Assembly (NCBI RefSeq): GCF_032854445.1
Contig: NW_027018003.1
Span: 62,001-126,000, forward strand
DNA length: 64,000 nt
Direction: 5' to 3'
DNA from: Liolophura sinensis
Lineage: Eukaryota; Mollusca; Polyplacophora; Chitonida; Chitonidae
Shown: positions 35,696-47,785 of the stretch, piece by piece
Position numbering within the stretch: position 1 is the stretch's first letter
Layout of the letters: every line of letters begins with the position of its first letter
Notes under the pieces: model-generated
Seen by the model: the letters and a program-made list of their open reading frames with translations, nothing else
Database searches by the model: none
What the model was told of the DNA's origin: nothing
Translations under genes and position numbers: made by a program

Positions 35696-38600
35696 GTCAC
35701 TACAGCCAAAAGTATTGGTCGGAGAGCAACGCGGTTTGCACCATTCGATTTCTCGTCACAAAATACGTCGGATTAGCCTCTTACCAGCAGCACTGGAACA
35801 GTTTTTCCACTTTTGCATTTTTACCTGGTCTTTTCGTTAATTGAAATCGGCTACACTGTACTCTGTACAATTGCGACTGGTCATTACTATATTCAACTTT
35901 TGACTATAAGTTATGTGCCCTTCGGTAGCCCAGAAGACGTCAAATCTTTCGGCTAAGCCCATTTAACTCACCCAGCAATTGTCTTACTTCTAAGTCCAAG
36001 ACAATCTCAATGTCTTTATCTACGTGTAGAAAAACCACACCATTTGTACATAAAAAACACAAGGTACTTGATACAGTCTGCTGTGAAAAGTAGAACTAAA
36101 CACTGACCCACATTTATAAGGTGCCAAAAGATGTGGAATTGAGCCAGGCATCGGCAGCTGTTGAAAAATTGCAAATTTCCCTGGTTTCCATGGAGTAAGA
36201 GCCGTTGCTGGGCACGTGATTATGACATAAATTATTATTCAATTGTCACTACAGCCAAAAGTATTGGTCGGAGAGCAATGCGGTTTGCACCATTCGATTT
36301 CTCGTCACAAAATACGTCGGAATAGGCTCTTACCAGCAGCACTGGAACAGTTTTTCCACTTTTGCATTTTTACCTGGTCTTTTTGTTAATTGAAATCGGC
36401 TACACTGTACTCTGTACAATCGCGACTGGTCATTACTATATTCAACTTTTGACTATAAGTTATGTGCCCTTCGGTAGCCCAGAAGACGTCAAATCTTTCG
36501 GCTAAGCCCATTTAACTCACCCAGCAATTGCCTTACTTCTAAGTCCAAAACAATCTTAATGTCTTTATCTACGTGTAGAAAAACCACACCATTTGTACGT
36601 GAAAAACACAAGGTACTTGATACAGTCTTCTGTAAAAAGTACAACTGAACACTGACCCACTTCAGTAAGGTGCCAAAAGATGCGGAATTGAGCCAGGCAT
36701 CGGCAGCTGTTGAAAAATTGCAAATTTCCCTGGTTTCCATGGAGTAAGAGCCGTTGCTGGGCACGTGATTATGACATAAATGATCATTCAATTGTCACTA
36801 CAGCCAAAAGTATTGGTCGAAGAGAGACAACGCGGTTTGCACCATTCGATTTCTTGCCACAAAATACGTCGGATTAGCCTCTTACCAGCAGCACTGGAAC
36901 AGTTTGTCCACTTTTGCATTTTTGCCTGGTCTTTTTGTTAATTGAAATCGGCTACACTGTACTCTGTACAATCGCGACTGGTCATTACTATATTCAACTT
37001 TTGACTATAAGTTATGTGCCCTTCGGTAGCCCAGAAGACCTGAAATCTTTGGGCTAAGCCCATTTAACTCACCCAGCAATTGCCTTACTTCTAAGTGCAA
37101 GACAATCTCAATGTCTTTATCTACGTGTAGAAAAACCACACCATTTGTGCGTGAAAAACACAAGGTACTTGATACAGTCTGCTGTAAAAAGTACAACTGA
37201 ACACTAACCCACTTCAGTAAGGTGCCAAAAGATGCGGAATTGAGCCAGGCATCGGCAGCTGTTGAAAAATTGCAAATTTCCCTGGTTTCCATGGAGTAAG
37301 AGCCGTTGCTGGGCACGTGATTATGACATAAATGATCATTCAATTGTCACTACAGCCAAAAGTATTGGTCGGAGAGCAACGCGGTTTGCACCATTCGATT
37401 TCTCGTCACAAAATACGTCGGATTAGCCTCTTACCAGCAGCACTGGAACAGTTTTTCCACTTTTGCATTTTTACCTGGTCTTTTCGTTAATTGAAATCGG
37501 CTACACTGTACTCTGTACAATTGCGACTGGTCATTACTATATTCAACTTTTGACTATAAGTTATGTGCCCTTCGGTAGCCCAGAAGACGTCAAATCTTTC
37601 GGCTAAGCCCATTTAACTCACCCAGCAATTGTCTTACTTCTAAGTCCAAGACAATCTCAATGTCTTTATCTACGTGTAGAAAAACCACACCATTTGTACA
37701 TAAAAAACACAAGGTACTTGATACAGTCTGCTGTGAAAAGTAGAACTAAACACTGACCCACATTTATAAGGTGCCAAAAGATGTGGAATTGAGCCAGGCA
37801 TCGGCAGCTGTTGAAAAATTGCAAATTTCCCTGGTTTCCATGGAGTAAGAGCCGTTGCTGGGCACGTGATTATGACATAAATTATTATTCAATTGTCACT
37901 ACAGCCAAAAGTATTGGTCGGAGAGCAATGCGGTTTGCACCATTCGATTTCTCGTCACAAAATACGTCGGAATAGGCTCTTACCAGCAGCACTGGAACAG
38001 TTTTTCCACTTTTGCATTTTTACCTGGTCTTTTTGTTAATTGAAATCGGCTACACTGTACTCTGTACAATCGCGACTGGTCATTACTATATTCAACTTTT
38101 GACTATAAGTTATGTGCCCTTCGGTAGCCCAGAAGACGTCAAATCTTTCGGCTAAGCCCATTTAACTCACCCAGCAATTGCCTTACTTCTAAGTCCAAAA
38201 CAATCTTAATGTCTTTATCTACGTGTAGAAAAACCACACCATTTGTACGTGAAAAACACAAGGTACTTGATACAGTCTTCTGTAAAAAGTACAACTGAAC
38301 ACTGACCCACTTCAGTAAGGTGCCAAAAGATGCGGAATTGAGCCAGGCATCGGCAGCTGTTGAAAAATTGCAAATTTCCCTGGTTTCCATGGAGTAAGAG
38401 CCGTTGCTGGGCACGTGATTATGACATAAATGATCATTCAATTGTCACTACAGCCAAAAGTATTGGTCGAAGAGAGACAACGCGGTTTGCACCATTCGAT
38501 TTCTTGCCACAAAATACGTCGGATTAGCCTCTTACCAGCAGCACTGGAACAGTTTGTCCACTTTTGCATTTTTGCCTGGTCTTTTTGTTAATTGAAATCG

Positions 38601-38995
38601 GCTACACTGTACTCTGTACAATCGCGACTGGTCATTACTATATTCAACTTTTGACTATAAGTTATGTGCCCTTCGGTAGCCCAGAAGACCTGAAATCTTT
38701 GGGCTAAGCCCATTTAACTCACCCAGCAATTGCCTTACTTCTAAGTGCAAGACAATCTCAATGTCTTTATCTACGTGTAGAAAAACCACACCATTTGTGC
38801 GTGAAAAACACAAGGTACTTGATACAGTCTGCTGTAAAAAGTACAACTGAACACTAACCCACTTCAGTAAGGTGCCAAAAGATGCGGAATTGAGCCAGGC
38901 ATCGGCAGCTGTTGAAAAATTGCAAATTTCCCTGGTTTCCATGGAGTAAGAGCCGTTGCTGGGCACGTGATTATGACATAAATGATCATTCAATT
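35696..38995 (+). repeat. Two tandem 1650-bp trimers, copies 2 and 3
   Basis: Starts and codes: 35696 Ca2, 36245 Cb2, 36794 Cb2, then 37346 Ca2, 37895 Cb2, 38444 Cb2. The second set is offset from the first by exactly 1650 bp, and in the stretches I compared line by line I found no difference. All private markers listed for copy 1 at 24160 are present in both. Upstream of 35696 (CAGTGAGG) and of 37346 (CAGTAAGG) the flanks differ, so the duplication edge lies between about 35570 and 35700. Such identity makes this one of the youngest duplications in the window, or an assembly duplication. Confidence 0.85.
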
Positions 38996-41900
38996 GTCAC
39001 TACAGCCAAAAGTATTGGTCGGAGAGCAACGCGGTTTGCACCATTCGATTTCTCGTCACAAAATACGTCGGATTAGCCTCTTACCAGCAGCACTGGAACA
39101 GTTTTTCCACTTTTGCATTTTTACCTGGTCCTTTTGTTAATTGAAATCGGCTACACTGTACTCTGTACAATCGCGACTGGTCATTACTATATTCAACTTT
39201 TGACTATAAGTTATGTGCCCTTCGGTAGCCCAGAAGACGTCAAATCTTTGGGCTAAGCCCATTTAACTCACCCAGCAATTGTCTTACTTCTAAGTCCAAG
39301 ACAATCTCAATGTCTTTATCTACGTGTAGAAAAACCAGACCATTTGTACATAAAAAACACAAGGTACTTGATACAGTCTGCTGTAAAAAGTACAACTAAA
39401 CACTGACCCACATTTATAAGGTGCCAAAAGATGTGGAATTGGGCCAGGCATCGACAGCTGTTAAAAAATTGCAAATATCCCTGGTTTCCATGGAGTAAGA
39501 GCCGTTGCTGGGCACATGATTATGACATCAATGATCATTGATCTGTCGCTACAGCCAAAAGTATTGGTCGGAGAGCAACGCGGTTTGCACCATTCGATTT
39601 CTCGTCACAAAATACGTCGGATTAGGCTCTTACTAGTAGCACTGGAACAGTTTTTCCACTTTTGCATTTTTGCCTGGTCTTTTTGTTAATTGAAATCGGC
39701 TACACTGTACTCTGTACAATCGCGACTGGTCATTACTATATTCAACTTTTGACTATAAGTTATGTGCCCTTCGGTAGCCCAGAAGACCTCAAATCTTTGG
39801 GCTAAGCCCATTTAACTCACCCAGCAATTGTCTTACTTCTAAGTCCAAGACAATCTCAATGTCTTTATCTACGTGTAGAAAAACCACACCATTTGTACGT
39901 GAAAAACACAAGGTACTTGATACAGTCTGCTGTAAAAAGTACAACTGAACACTAACCCACTTCAGTAAGGTGCCAAAAGATGCGGAATTGAGCCAGGCAT
40001 CGGCAGCTGTTGAAAAATTGCAAATTTCCCTGGTTTCCATGGAGTAAGAGCCGTTGCTGGGCACGTGATTATGACATAAATGATCATTCAATTGTCACTA
40101 CAGCCAAAAGTATTATTCGGAGAGCAATGCGGTTTGCACCATTTGATTTCTCGTCACAAAATACGTCCGATTAGCCTCTTACTAGTAGCACTGGAACAGT
40201 TTTTCCACTTTTGCATTTTTGCCTGGTCTTTTTGTTAATTGAAATCGGCTACACTGTACTCTGTACAATCGCGACTGGTCATTACTATATTCAACTTTTG
40301 ACTATAAGTTATGTGCCCTTCGGTAGCCCAGAAGACCTGAAATCTTTGGGCTAAGCCCATTTAACTCACCCAGCAATTGTCTTACTTCTAAGTCCAAGAC
40401 AATCTCAATGTCTTTATCTACGTGTAGAAAAACCACACCATTTGTACGTGAAAAACAAAAGGTACTTGATACAGTCTGCTGTAAAAAGTACAACTGAACA
40501 CTAACCCACTTCAGTAAGGTGCCAAAAGATGCGGAATTGAGCCAGGCATCGGCAGCTGTTGAAAAATTGCAAATTTCCCTGGTTTCCATGGAGTAAGAGC
40601 CGTTGCTGGGCACGTGATTATGACATAAATGATCATTCAATTGTCACTACAGCCAAAAGTATTATTCGGAGAGCAATGCGGTTTGCACCATTTGATTTCT
40701 CGTCACAAAATACGTCGGATTAGCCTCTTACCAGCAGCGCTGGAACAGTTTTTCCACTTTTGCATTTTTACCTGGTCTTTTTGTTAATTGAAATCGGCTA
40801 CACTGTACTCTGTACAATCGCGACTGGTCATTACTATATTCAACTTTTGACTATAAGTTATGTGCCCTTCGGTAGCCCAGAAGACCTGAAATCTTTGAGC
40901 CAAGCCCATTTAACTCACCCAGCAATTGTCTTACTTCTAAGTCCAAGACAATGTCAATGTCTTTATCTACGTGTAGAAAAACCACACCATTTGTACATAA
41001 AAAACACAAGGTACTTGATACAGTCTGCTGTAAAAAGTACAACTAAACGCTGACCCACATTTATAAGGTGCCAAAAGATGTGGAATTGAGCCAGGCATCG
41101 GCAGCTGTTAAAAAATTGCAAATATCCCTGGTTTCCATGGAGTAAGAGCCGTTGCTGGGCACGTGATTATGGCATCAATGATCATTCAATTGTCACTACA
41201 GCCAAAAGTATTGGTCGGAGAGCAGCGCGGTTTGCACCATTTGATTTCTCGTCACAAAATACGTCGGATTAGCCTTTTACCAGCAGCACTGGAACAGTTT
41301 GTCCACTTTTGCATTTTTGCCTGGTCTTTTTGTTAATTGAAATCGGCTACACTGTACTCTGTACAATCGCGACTGGTCATTACTATATTCAACTTTTGAC
41401 TATAAGTTATGTGCCCTTCGGTAGCCCAGAAGACCTCAAATCTTTGGGCTAAGCCATTTAACTCACCCAGCAATTGCCTTACTTCTAAGTGCAAGACAAT
41501 CTCAATGTCTTTATCTACGTGTAGAAAAACCACACCATTTGTACGTGAAAAACACAAGGTACTTGATACAGTCTGCTGTAAAAAGTACAACTGAACACTA
41601 ACCCACTTCAGTGAGGTGCCAAAAGATGCGGAATTGAGCCAGGCATCGGCAGCTGTTGAAAAATTGCAAATTTCCCTGGTTTCCATGGAGTAAGAGCCGT
41701 TGCTGGGCACGTGATTATGACATAAATGATCATTCAATTGTCACTACAGCCAAAAGTATTGGTCGGAGAGCAATGCGGTTTGCACCATTCGATTTCTCGT
41801 CACAAAATACGTCGGATTAGCCTCTTACCAGCAGCACTGGAACAGTTTTTTCCACTTTTGCAGTTTTACCTGGTCTTTTCGTTAATTGAAATCGGCTACA

Positions 41901-42839
41901 CTGTACTCTGTACAATTGCGACTGGTCATTACTATATTCAACTTTTGACTATAAGTTATGTGCCCTTCGGTAGCCCAGAAGACGTCAAATCTTTCGGCTA
42001 AGCCCATTTAACTCACCCAGCAATTGTATTACTTCTAAGTCCAAGACAATCTCAATGTCTTTATCTACGTGTAGAAAAACCACACCATTTGTACATAAAA
42101 AACACAAGGTACTTGATACAGTCTGCTGTGAAAAGTAGAACTAAACACTGACCCACATTTATAAGGTGCCAAAAGATGTGGAATTGAGCCAGGCATCGGC
42201 AGCTGTTGAAAAATTGCAAATTTCCCTGGTTTCCATGGAGTAAGAGCCGTTGCTGGGCACGTGATTATGACATAAATTATTATTCAATTGTCACTACAGC
42301 CAAAAGTATTGGTCGGAGAGCAATGCGGTTTGCACCATTCGATTTCTCGTCACAAAATACGTCGGAATAGCCTCTTACCAGCAGCACTGGAACAGTTTTT
42401 TCCACTTTTGCATTTTTACCTGGTCTTTTTGTTAATTGAAATCGGCTACACTGTACTCTGTACAATCGCGACTGGTCATTACTATATTCAACTTTTGACT
42501 ATAAGTTATGTGCCCTTCGGTAGCCCAGAAGACGTCAAATCTATCGGCTAAGCCCATTCAACTCACCCAGCAATTGTCTTACTTCTAAGTCCAAGACAAT
42601 CTTAATGTCTTTATCTACGTGTAGAAAAACCAGACCATTTGTACATAAAAAACACAAGGTACTTGATACAGTCTGCTGTGAAAAGTACAACTAAACACTG
42701 ACCCACATTTATAAGGTGCCAAAAGATGTGGAATTGGGCCAGGCATCGGCAGCTGTTAAAAAATTGCAAATATCCCTGGTTTCCATGGAGTAAGAGCCGT
42801 TGCTGGGCACGTGATTATGACATCAATGATCATTGATCT
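38996..42839 (+). repeat. Block 7: mosaic of two older segments, monomers 72-78
   Basis: Starts and codes: 38996 Ca1, 39545 Sb2, 40094 Sb2, 40643 Ca-h, 41192 Cb2, 41740 Ca2, 42290 Ca1. Monomers 40094 and 40643 match 26908 and 27457 (offset 13186) with AAGTATTATTCGG and TTTGAGCCAAGC. Monomers 41192 and 41740 match 23611 and 24160 (offset about 17580) with CAGCGCGG, CATTTGATTTC, CCTTTTACC, CAGTGAGG and CTTTTCG. Monomer 42290 starts like 24709 (GTCGGAATAG) but then follows 43938 and 45585 (AAATCTATCGGC, CCCATTCAACTC). Small indels occur at about 41452, 41845 and 42394. Confidence 0.8.
41178..41186. other. Recombination junction in ATGATCATT
   Basis: The sequence reads TTATGGCATCAATGATCATT and then CAATTGTCACTACAG. 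The left side, with the rare GGCATC, is the end of a 27457-type Ca1 monomer, which should continue into GATCTGTCGC. The right side is the end of an Sb2 or Cb2 tail followed by a 23611-type monomer. The nine bases ATGATCATT are common to both parents and form the core of the palindromic tail, so the exchange took place within them. Similar hybrid tails lie at about 8772-8790 and 60938-60955. Confidence 0.75.
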
Positions 42840-45800
42840 GTCGCTACAGCCAAAAGTATTGGTCGGAGAGCAACGCGGTTTGCACCATTCGATTTCTCGT
42901 CACAAAATACGTCGGATTAGGCTCTTACTAGTAGCACTGGAACAGTTTTTCCACTTTTGCATTTTTGCCTGGTCTTTTTGTTAATTGAAATCGGCTACAC
43001 TGTACTCTGTACAATCGCGACTGGTCATTACTATATTCAACTTTTGACTATAAGTTATGTGCCCTTCGGTAGCCCAGAAGACCTGAAATCTTTGGGCTAA
43101 GCCCATTTAACTCACCCAGCAATTGCCTTACTTCTAAGTGCAAAACAATCTCAATGTCTTTATCTACATGTAGAAAAACCACACCATTTGTACGTGAAAA
43201 CCACAAGGTACTTGATACAGTCTGCTGTAAAAAGTACAACTGAACACTGACCCACTTCATTAAGGTGCCAAAAGATGCGGAATTGAGCCAGGCATCGGCA
43301 GCTGTTGAAAAATTGCAAATTTCCCTGGTTTCCATGGAGTAAGAGCCGTTGCTGTGCACGTGATTATGACATAAATGATCATTCAATTGTCACTACAGCC
43401 AAAAGTATTGGTCGGAGAGCAATGCGGTTTGCACCATTCGATTTGTCGTCACAAAATACGTCGGATTAGCCTCTTACCAGCAGCACTGGAACAGTTTTTC
43501 CACTTTTGCATTTTTACCTGGTCTTTTTGTTAATTGAAATCGGCTACACTGTACTCTGTACAATCGCGACTGGTCATTACTATATTCAACTTTTGACTAT
43601 AAGTTATGTGCCCTTCGGTAGCCCAGAAGACGTCAAATCTTTGGGCCAAGCCCATTTAACTCACCCAGCAATTGCCTTACTTCTAAGTCCAAGACAATGT
43701 CAATGTCTTTATCTACGTGTAGAAAAACCACACCATTTGTACGTGAAAAACACAAGGTACTTGATACAGTCTGCTGTAAAAAGTACAACTGAACACTGAC
43801 CCACTTCAGTAAGGTGCCAAAAGATGCGGAATTGAGCCAGGCATCGGCAGCTGTTGAAAAATTGCAAATTTCCCTGGTTTCCATGGAGTAAGAGCCGTTG
43901 CTGGGCACGTGATTATGACATAAATGATCATTCAATTGTCACTACAGCCAAAAGTATTGGTCGGAGAGCAGCGCGGTTTGCACCATTCGATTTCTCGTCA
44001 CAAAATACGTCGGATTAGCCTCTTACCAGCAGCACTGGAACAGTTTGTCCACTTTTGCATTTTTGCCTGGTCTTTTTGTTAATTGAAATCGGCTACACTG
44101 TACTCTGTACAATCGCGACTGGTCATTACTATATTCAACTTTTGACTATAAGTTATGTGCCCTTCGGTAGCCCAGAAGACGTCAAATCTATCGGCTAAGC
44201 CCATTCAACTCACCCAGCAATTGTCTTACTTCTAAGTCCAAGACAATCTTAATGTCTTTATCTACGTGTAGAAAAACCAGACCATTTGTACATAAAAAAC
44301 ACAAGGTACTTGATACAGTCTGCTGTGAAAAGTACAACTAAACACTGACCCACATTTATAAGGTGCCAAAAGATGTGGAATTGGGCCAGGCATCGGCAGC
44401 TGTTAAAAAATTGCAAATATCCCTGGTTTCCATGGAGTAAGAGCCGTTGCTGGGCACGTGATTATGACATCAATGATCATTGATCTGTCGCTACAGCCAA
44501 AGATATTGGTCGGAGAGCAACGCGGTTTGCACCATTCGATTTCTCGTCACAAAATACGTCGGATTAGCCTCTTACTAGTAGCACTGGAACAGTTTTTCCA
44601 CTTTTGCATTTTTGCTTCGTCTTTTTGTTAATTGAAATCGGCTACACTGTACTCTGTACAATCGCGACTGGTCATTACTATATTCAACTTTTGACTATAA
44701 GTTATGTGCCCTTCGGTAGCCCAGAAGACCTGAAATCTTTGGGCTAAGCCCATTTAACTCACCCAGCAATTGTCTTACTTCTCAGTGCAAGACAATCTTA
44801 ATGTCTTTATCTACGTGTAGAAAAACCACACCATTTGTACGTGAAAAACACAAGGTACTTGATACAGTCTGCTGTAAAAAGTACAACTAAACACTGACCC
44901 ACATTTATAAGGTGCCAAAAGATGTGAAATTGGGCCAGGCATCGGCAGCTGTTAAAAAATTGCAAATATCCCTGGTTTCCATGGAGTAAGAGCCGTTGCT
45001 GGGCACGTGATTATGACATAAATGATCATTCAATTGTCGCTACAGCCAAAAGTATTGGTCGGAGAGCAATGCGGATTGCACCATTCGATTTCTCGTCACA
45101 AAATACGTCGGATTAGCCTCTTACTAGGAGCACTGGAACAGTTTTTCCACTTTTGCATTTTTGCCTGGTCTTTTTGTTAATTGAAATCGGCTACACTGTA
45201 CTCTGTACAATCGCGACTGGTCATTACTATATTCAACTTTTGACTATAAGTTATGTGCCCTTCGGTAGCCCAGAAGACGTCAAATCTTTGGGCCAAGCCC
45301 ATTTAACTCACCCAGCAATTGCCTTACTTCTAAGTGCAAGACAATCTCAATGTCTTTATCTACGTGTAGAAAAACCAGACCATTTGTACGTGAAAACCAC
45401 AAGGTAAGTGATACAGTCTGCTGTTGAAAGTACAACTGAACACTGACCCACTTCAGTAAGGTGCCAAAAGATGCGGAATTGAGCCAGGCATCGGCAGCTG
45501 TTGAAAAATTGCAAATTTCCCTGGTTTCCATGGAGTAAGAGCCGTTGCTGGGCACGTGATTATGACATAAATTATCATTCAATTGTCACTACAGCCAAAA
45601 GTATTGGTCGGAGAGCAACGCGGTTTGCACCATTCGATTTCTCGTCACAAAATACGTCGGAATAGCCTCTTACCAGCAGTACTGGAACAGTTTTTCCACT
45701 TTTGCATTTTTACCTAGTCTTTTTGTTAATTGAAATCGGCTACACTGTACTCTGTACAATCGCGACTGGTCATTACTATATTCAACTTTTGACTATAAGT

Positions 45801-46133
45801 TATGTGCCCTTCGGTAGCCCAGAAGACGTCAAATCTATCGGCTAAGCCCATTCAACTCACCCAGCAATTGTCTTACTTCTAAGTCCAAGACAATCTTAAT
45901 GTCTTTATCTACGTGTAGAAAAACCAGACCATTTGTACATAAAAAACACAAGGTACTTGATACAGTCTGCTGTGAAAAGTACAACTAAACACTGACCCAC
46001 ATTTATAAGGTGCCAAAAGATGTGGAATTGGGCCAGGCATCGGCAGCTGTTAAAAAATTGCAAATATCCCTGGTTTCCATGGAGTAAGAGCCGTTGCTGG
46101 GCACGTGATTATGACATCAATGATCATTGATCT
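42840..46133 (+). repeat. Block 8: irregular monomers 79-84 with ~1647-bp periodicity
   Basis: Starts and codes: 42840 Sb2, 43389 Cb2, 43938 Ca1, 44487 Sa2, 45036 Sb2, 45585 Ca1. Monomers 42290, 43938 and 45585 share AAATCTATCGGCTAAGCCC, CCCATTCAACTCACCC, CAATCTTAATG and CTGTGAAAAGTACAAC; they are 1648 and 1647 bp apart. The two monomers between them differ from one interval to the next, so a three-monomer spacing persists while the intervening units have been replaced. Monomer 44487 combines an S head and GCTTCG with an a-type mid section and a type-2 tail, another recombinant. Confidence 0.75.
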
Positions 46134-46534
46134 GTCGCTACAGCCAAAAGTATTGGTCGGAGAGCAACGCGGTTTGCACCATTCGATTTCTCGTCACAAA
46201 ATACGTCGGATTAGCCTCTTACCAGCAGCACTGGAACAGTTTTTCCACTTTTGCATTTTTGCCTGGTCTTTTTGTTAATTGAAATCGGCTACACTGTACT
46301 TTGTACAATCGCGACTGGTCATTACTATATTCAACTTTTGACTATAAGTTATGTGCCCTTCGGTAGCCCAGAAGACCTGAAATCTTTGGGCTAAGCCCAT
46401 TTAACTCACCCAGCAATTGCCTTATTTCTAAGTGCAAGACAATCTCAATGTCTTTATCTACGTGTAGAAAAACCACACCATTTGTACGTGAAAAACACAA
46501 GGTACTTGATACAGTCTGCTGTAAAAAGTACAAC

Positions 46535-46558
46535 TGACCACAGACTCACATGAATAAG
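46535..46558 (+). other. Mid section type c (third variant)
   Basis: CTGACCACAGACTCACATG then AATAAGG replaces both the a form (TAAACACTGACCCACATTTATAAGG) and the b form (GAACACTAACCCACTTCAGTAAGG). It recurs near 49280, 55866, 57517 and 60806, with a related form near 4793. Apart from 4793 it is confined to the right-hand third of the window and is always followed by GATGCGG and a type-2 or hybrid tail. It differs from a and b at several adjacent bases at once, so it is better explained by a separate subfamily than by point mutation. Confidence 0.7.
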
Positions 46559-47761
46559 GTGCCAAAAGATGCGGAATTGAGCCAGGCATCGGCAGCTGTT
46601 GAAAAATTGCAAATTTCCCTGGTTTCCATGGAGTAAGAGCCGTTGCTGGGCACGTGATTATGACATAAATGATCATTCAATTGTCACTACAGGCAAAAGT
46701 ATTGGTCGGAGAGCAACGCGGTTTGCACCATTCGATTTCTCGTCACAAAATACGTCGGATTAGCCTCTTACCAGCAGCACTGGAACAGTTTTTGCACTTT
46801 TGCATTTTTGCCTGGTCTTTTTGTTAATTGAAACCGGCTACACTGCACTCTGTACAATCGCGACTGGTCATTACTATATTCAACTTTTGACTATAAGTTA
46901 TGTGCCCTTCGGTAGCCCAGAAGACCTGAAATCTTTGGGCTAAGCCCATTTAACTCACCCAGCAATTGCCTTACTTCTAAGTGCAAGAAAATCTCAATGT
47001 CTTTATCTACGTGTAGAAAAACCACACCATTTGTACGTGAAAAACACAAGGTACTTGATACAGTCTGCTGTAAAAAGTACAACTGAACACTGACCCACTT
47101 CATTAAGGTGCCAAAAGATGCGGAATTGAGCCAGGCATCGGCAGCTGTTGAAAAATTGCAAATTTCCCTGGTTTCCATGGAGTAAGAGCCGTTGCTGGGC
47201 ACGTGATTATGACATAAATTATCATTCAATTGTCACTACAGCCAAAAGTATTGGTCGGAGAGCAACGCGGTTTGCACCATTCGATTTGTCGTCACAAAAT
47301 ACGTCGGATTAGCCTCTTACCAGCAGCACTGGAACAGCTTTTCCACTTTTGCATTTTTACCTGGTCTTTTTGTTAAAGGAAATCGGCTACACTGTACTCT
47401 GTACAATCGCGACTGGTCATTACAATATTCAACTTTTGACTATAAGTTATGTGCCCTTCGGTAGCCCAGAAGACGTCAAATCTTTGGGCCAAGCCCATTT
47501 ACCTCACCCAGCAATTGTCTTACTTCTAAGTGCAAGACAATCTCAATGTCTTTATCTACGTGTAGAAAAACCAGACCATTTGTACATAAAAAACACAAGG
47601 TACTTGATACAGTCTGCTGTAAAAAGTACAACTAAACACTGACCCACATTTATAAGGTGCCAAAAGATGTGGAATTGGGCCAGGCATCGGCAGCTGTTAA
47701 GAAATTGCAAATATCCCTGGTTTCCATGGAGTAAGAGCCGTTGCTGGGCACGTGATTATGA

Positions 47762-47785
47762 CATCAATAATCATCGATCTATCGC
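47762..47785 (+). other. Tail type 3: palindrome lost, ATCGAT gained
   Basis: CATCAATAATCATCGATCT followed by ATCGC replaces the palindromic tail. Relative to ATCAATGATCATTGAT there are two changes, TGATCA to TAATCA and TTGAT to TCGAT, which destroy the 16-bp symmetry, plus a GTCGC to ATCGC change in the next monomer. The same tail ends monomers 48330, 49977, 51075, 52173 and 53271. An intermediate with only the second and third changes (ATGATCATCGATCT then ATCGC) ends monomers 56564 and 58210. The order of loss can thus be read from the array. Confidence 0.8.

Noticed and set aside
41333-41737. Continuous translation through several monomers, since 549 is divisible by 3
   Set aside because: Every frame meets a stop in each unit, so no polyprotein can be read through.
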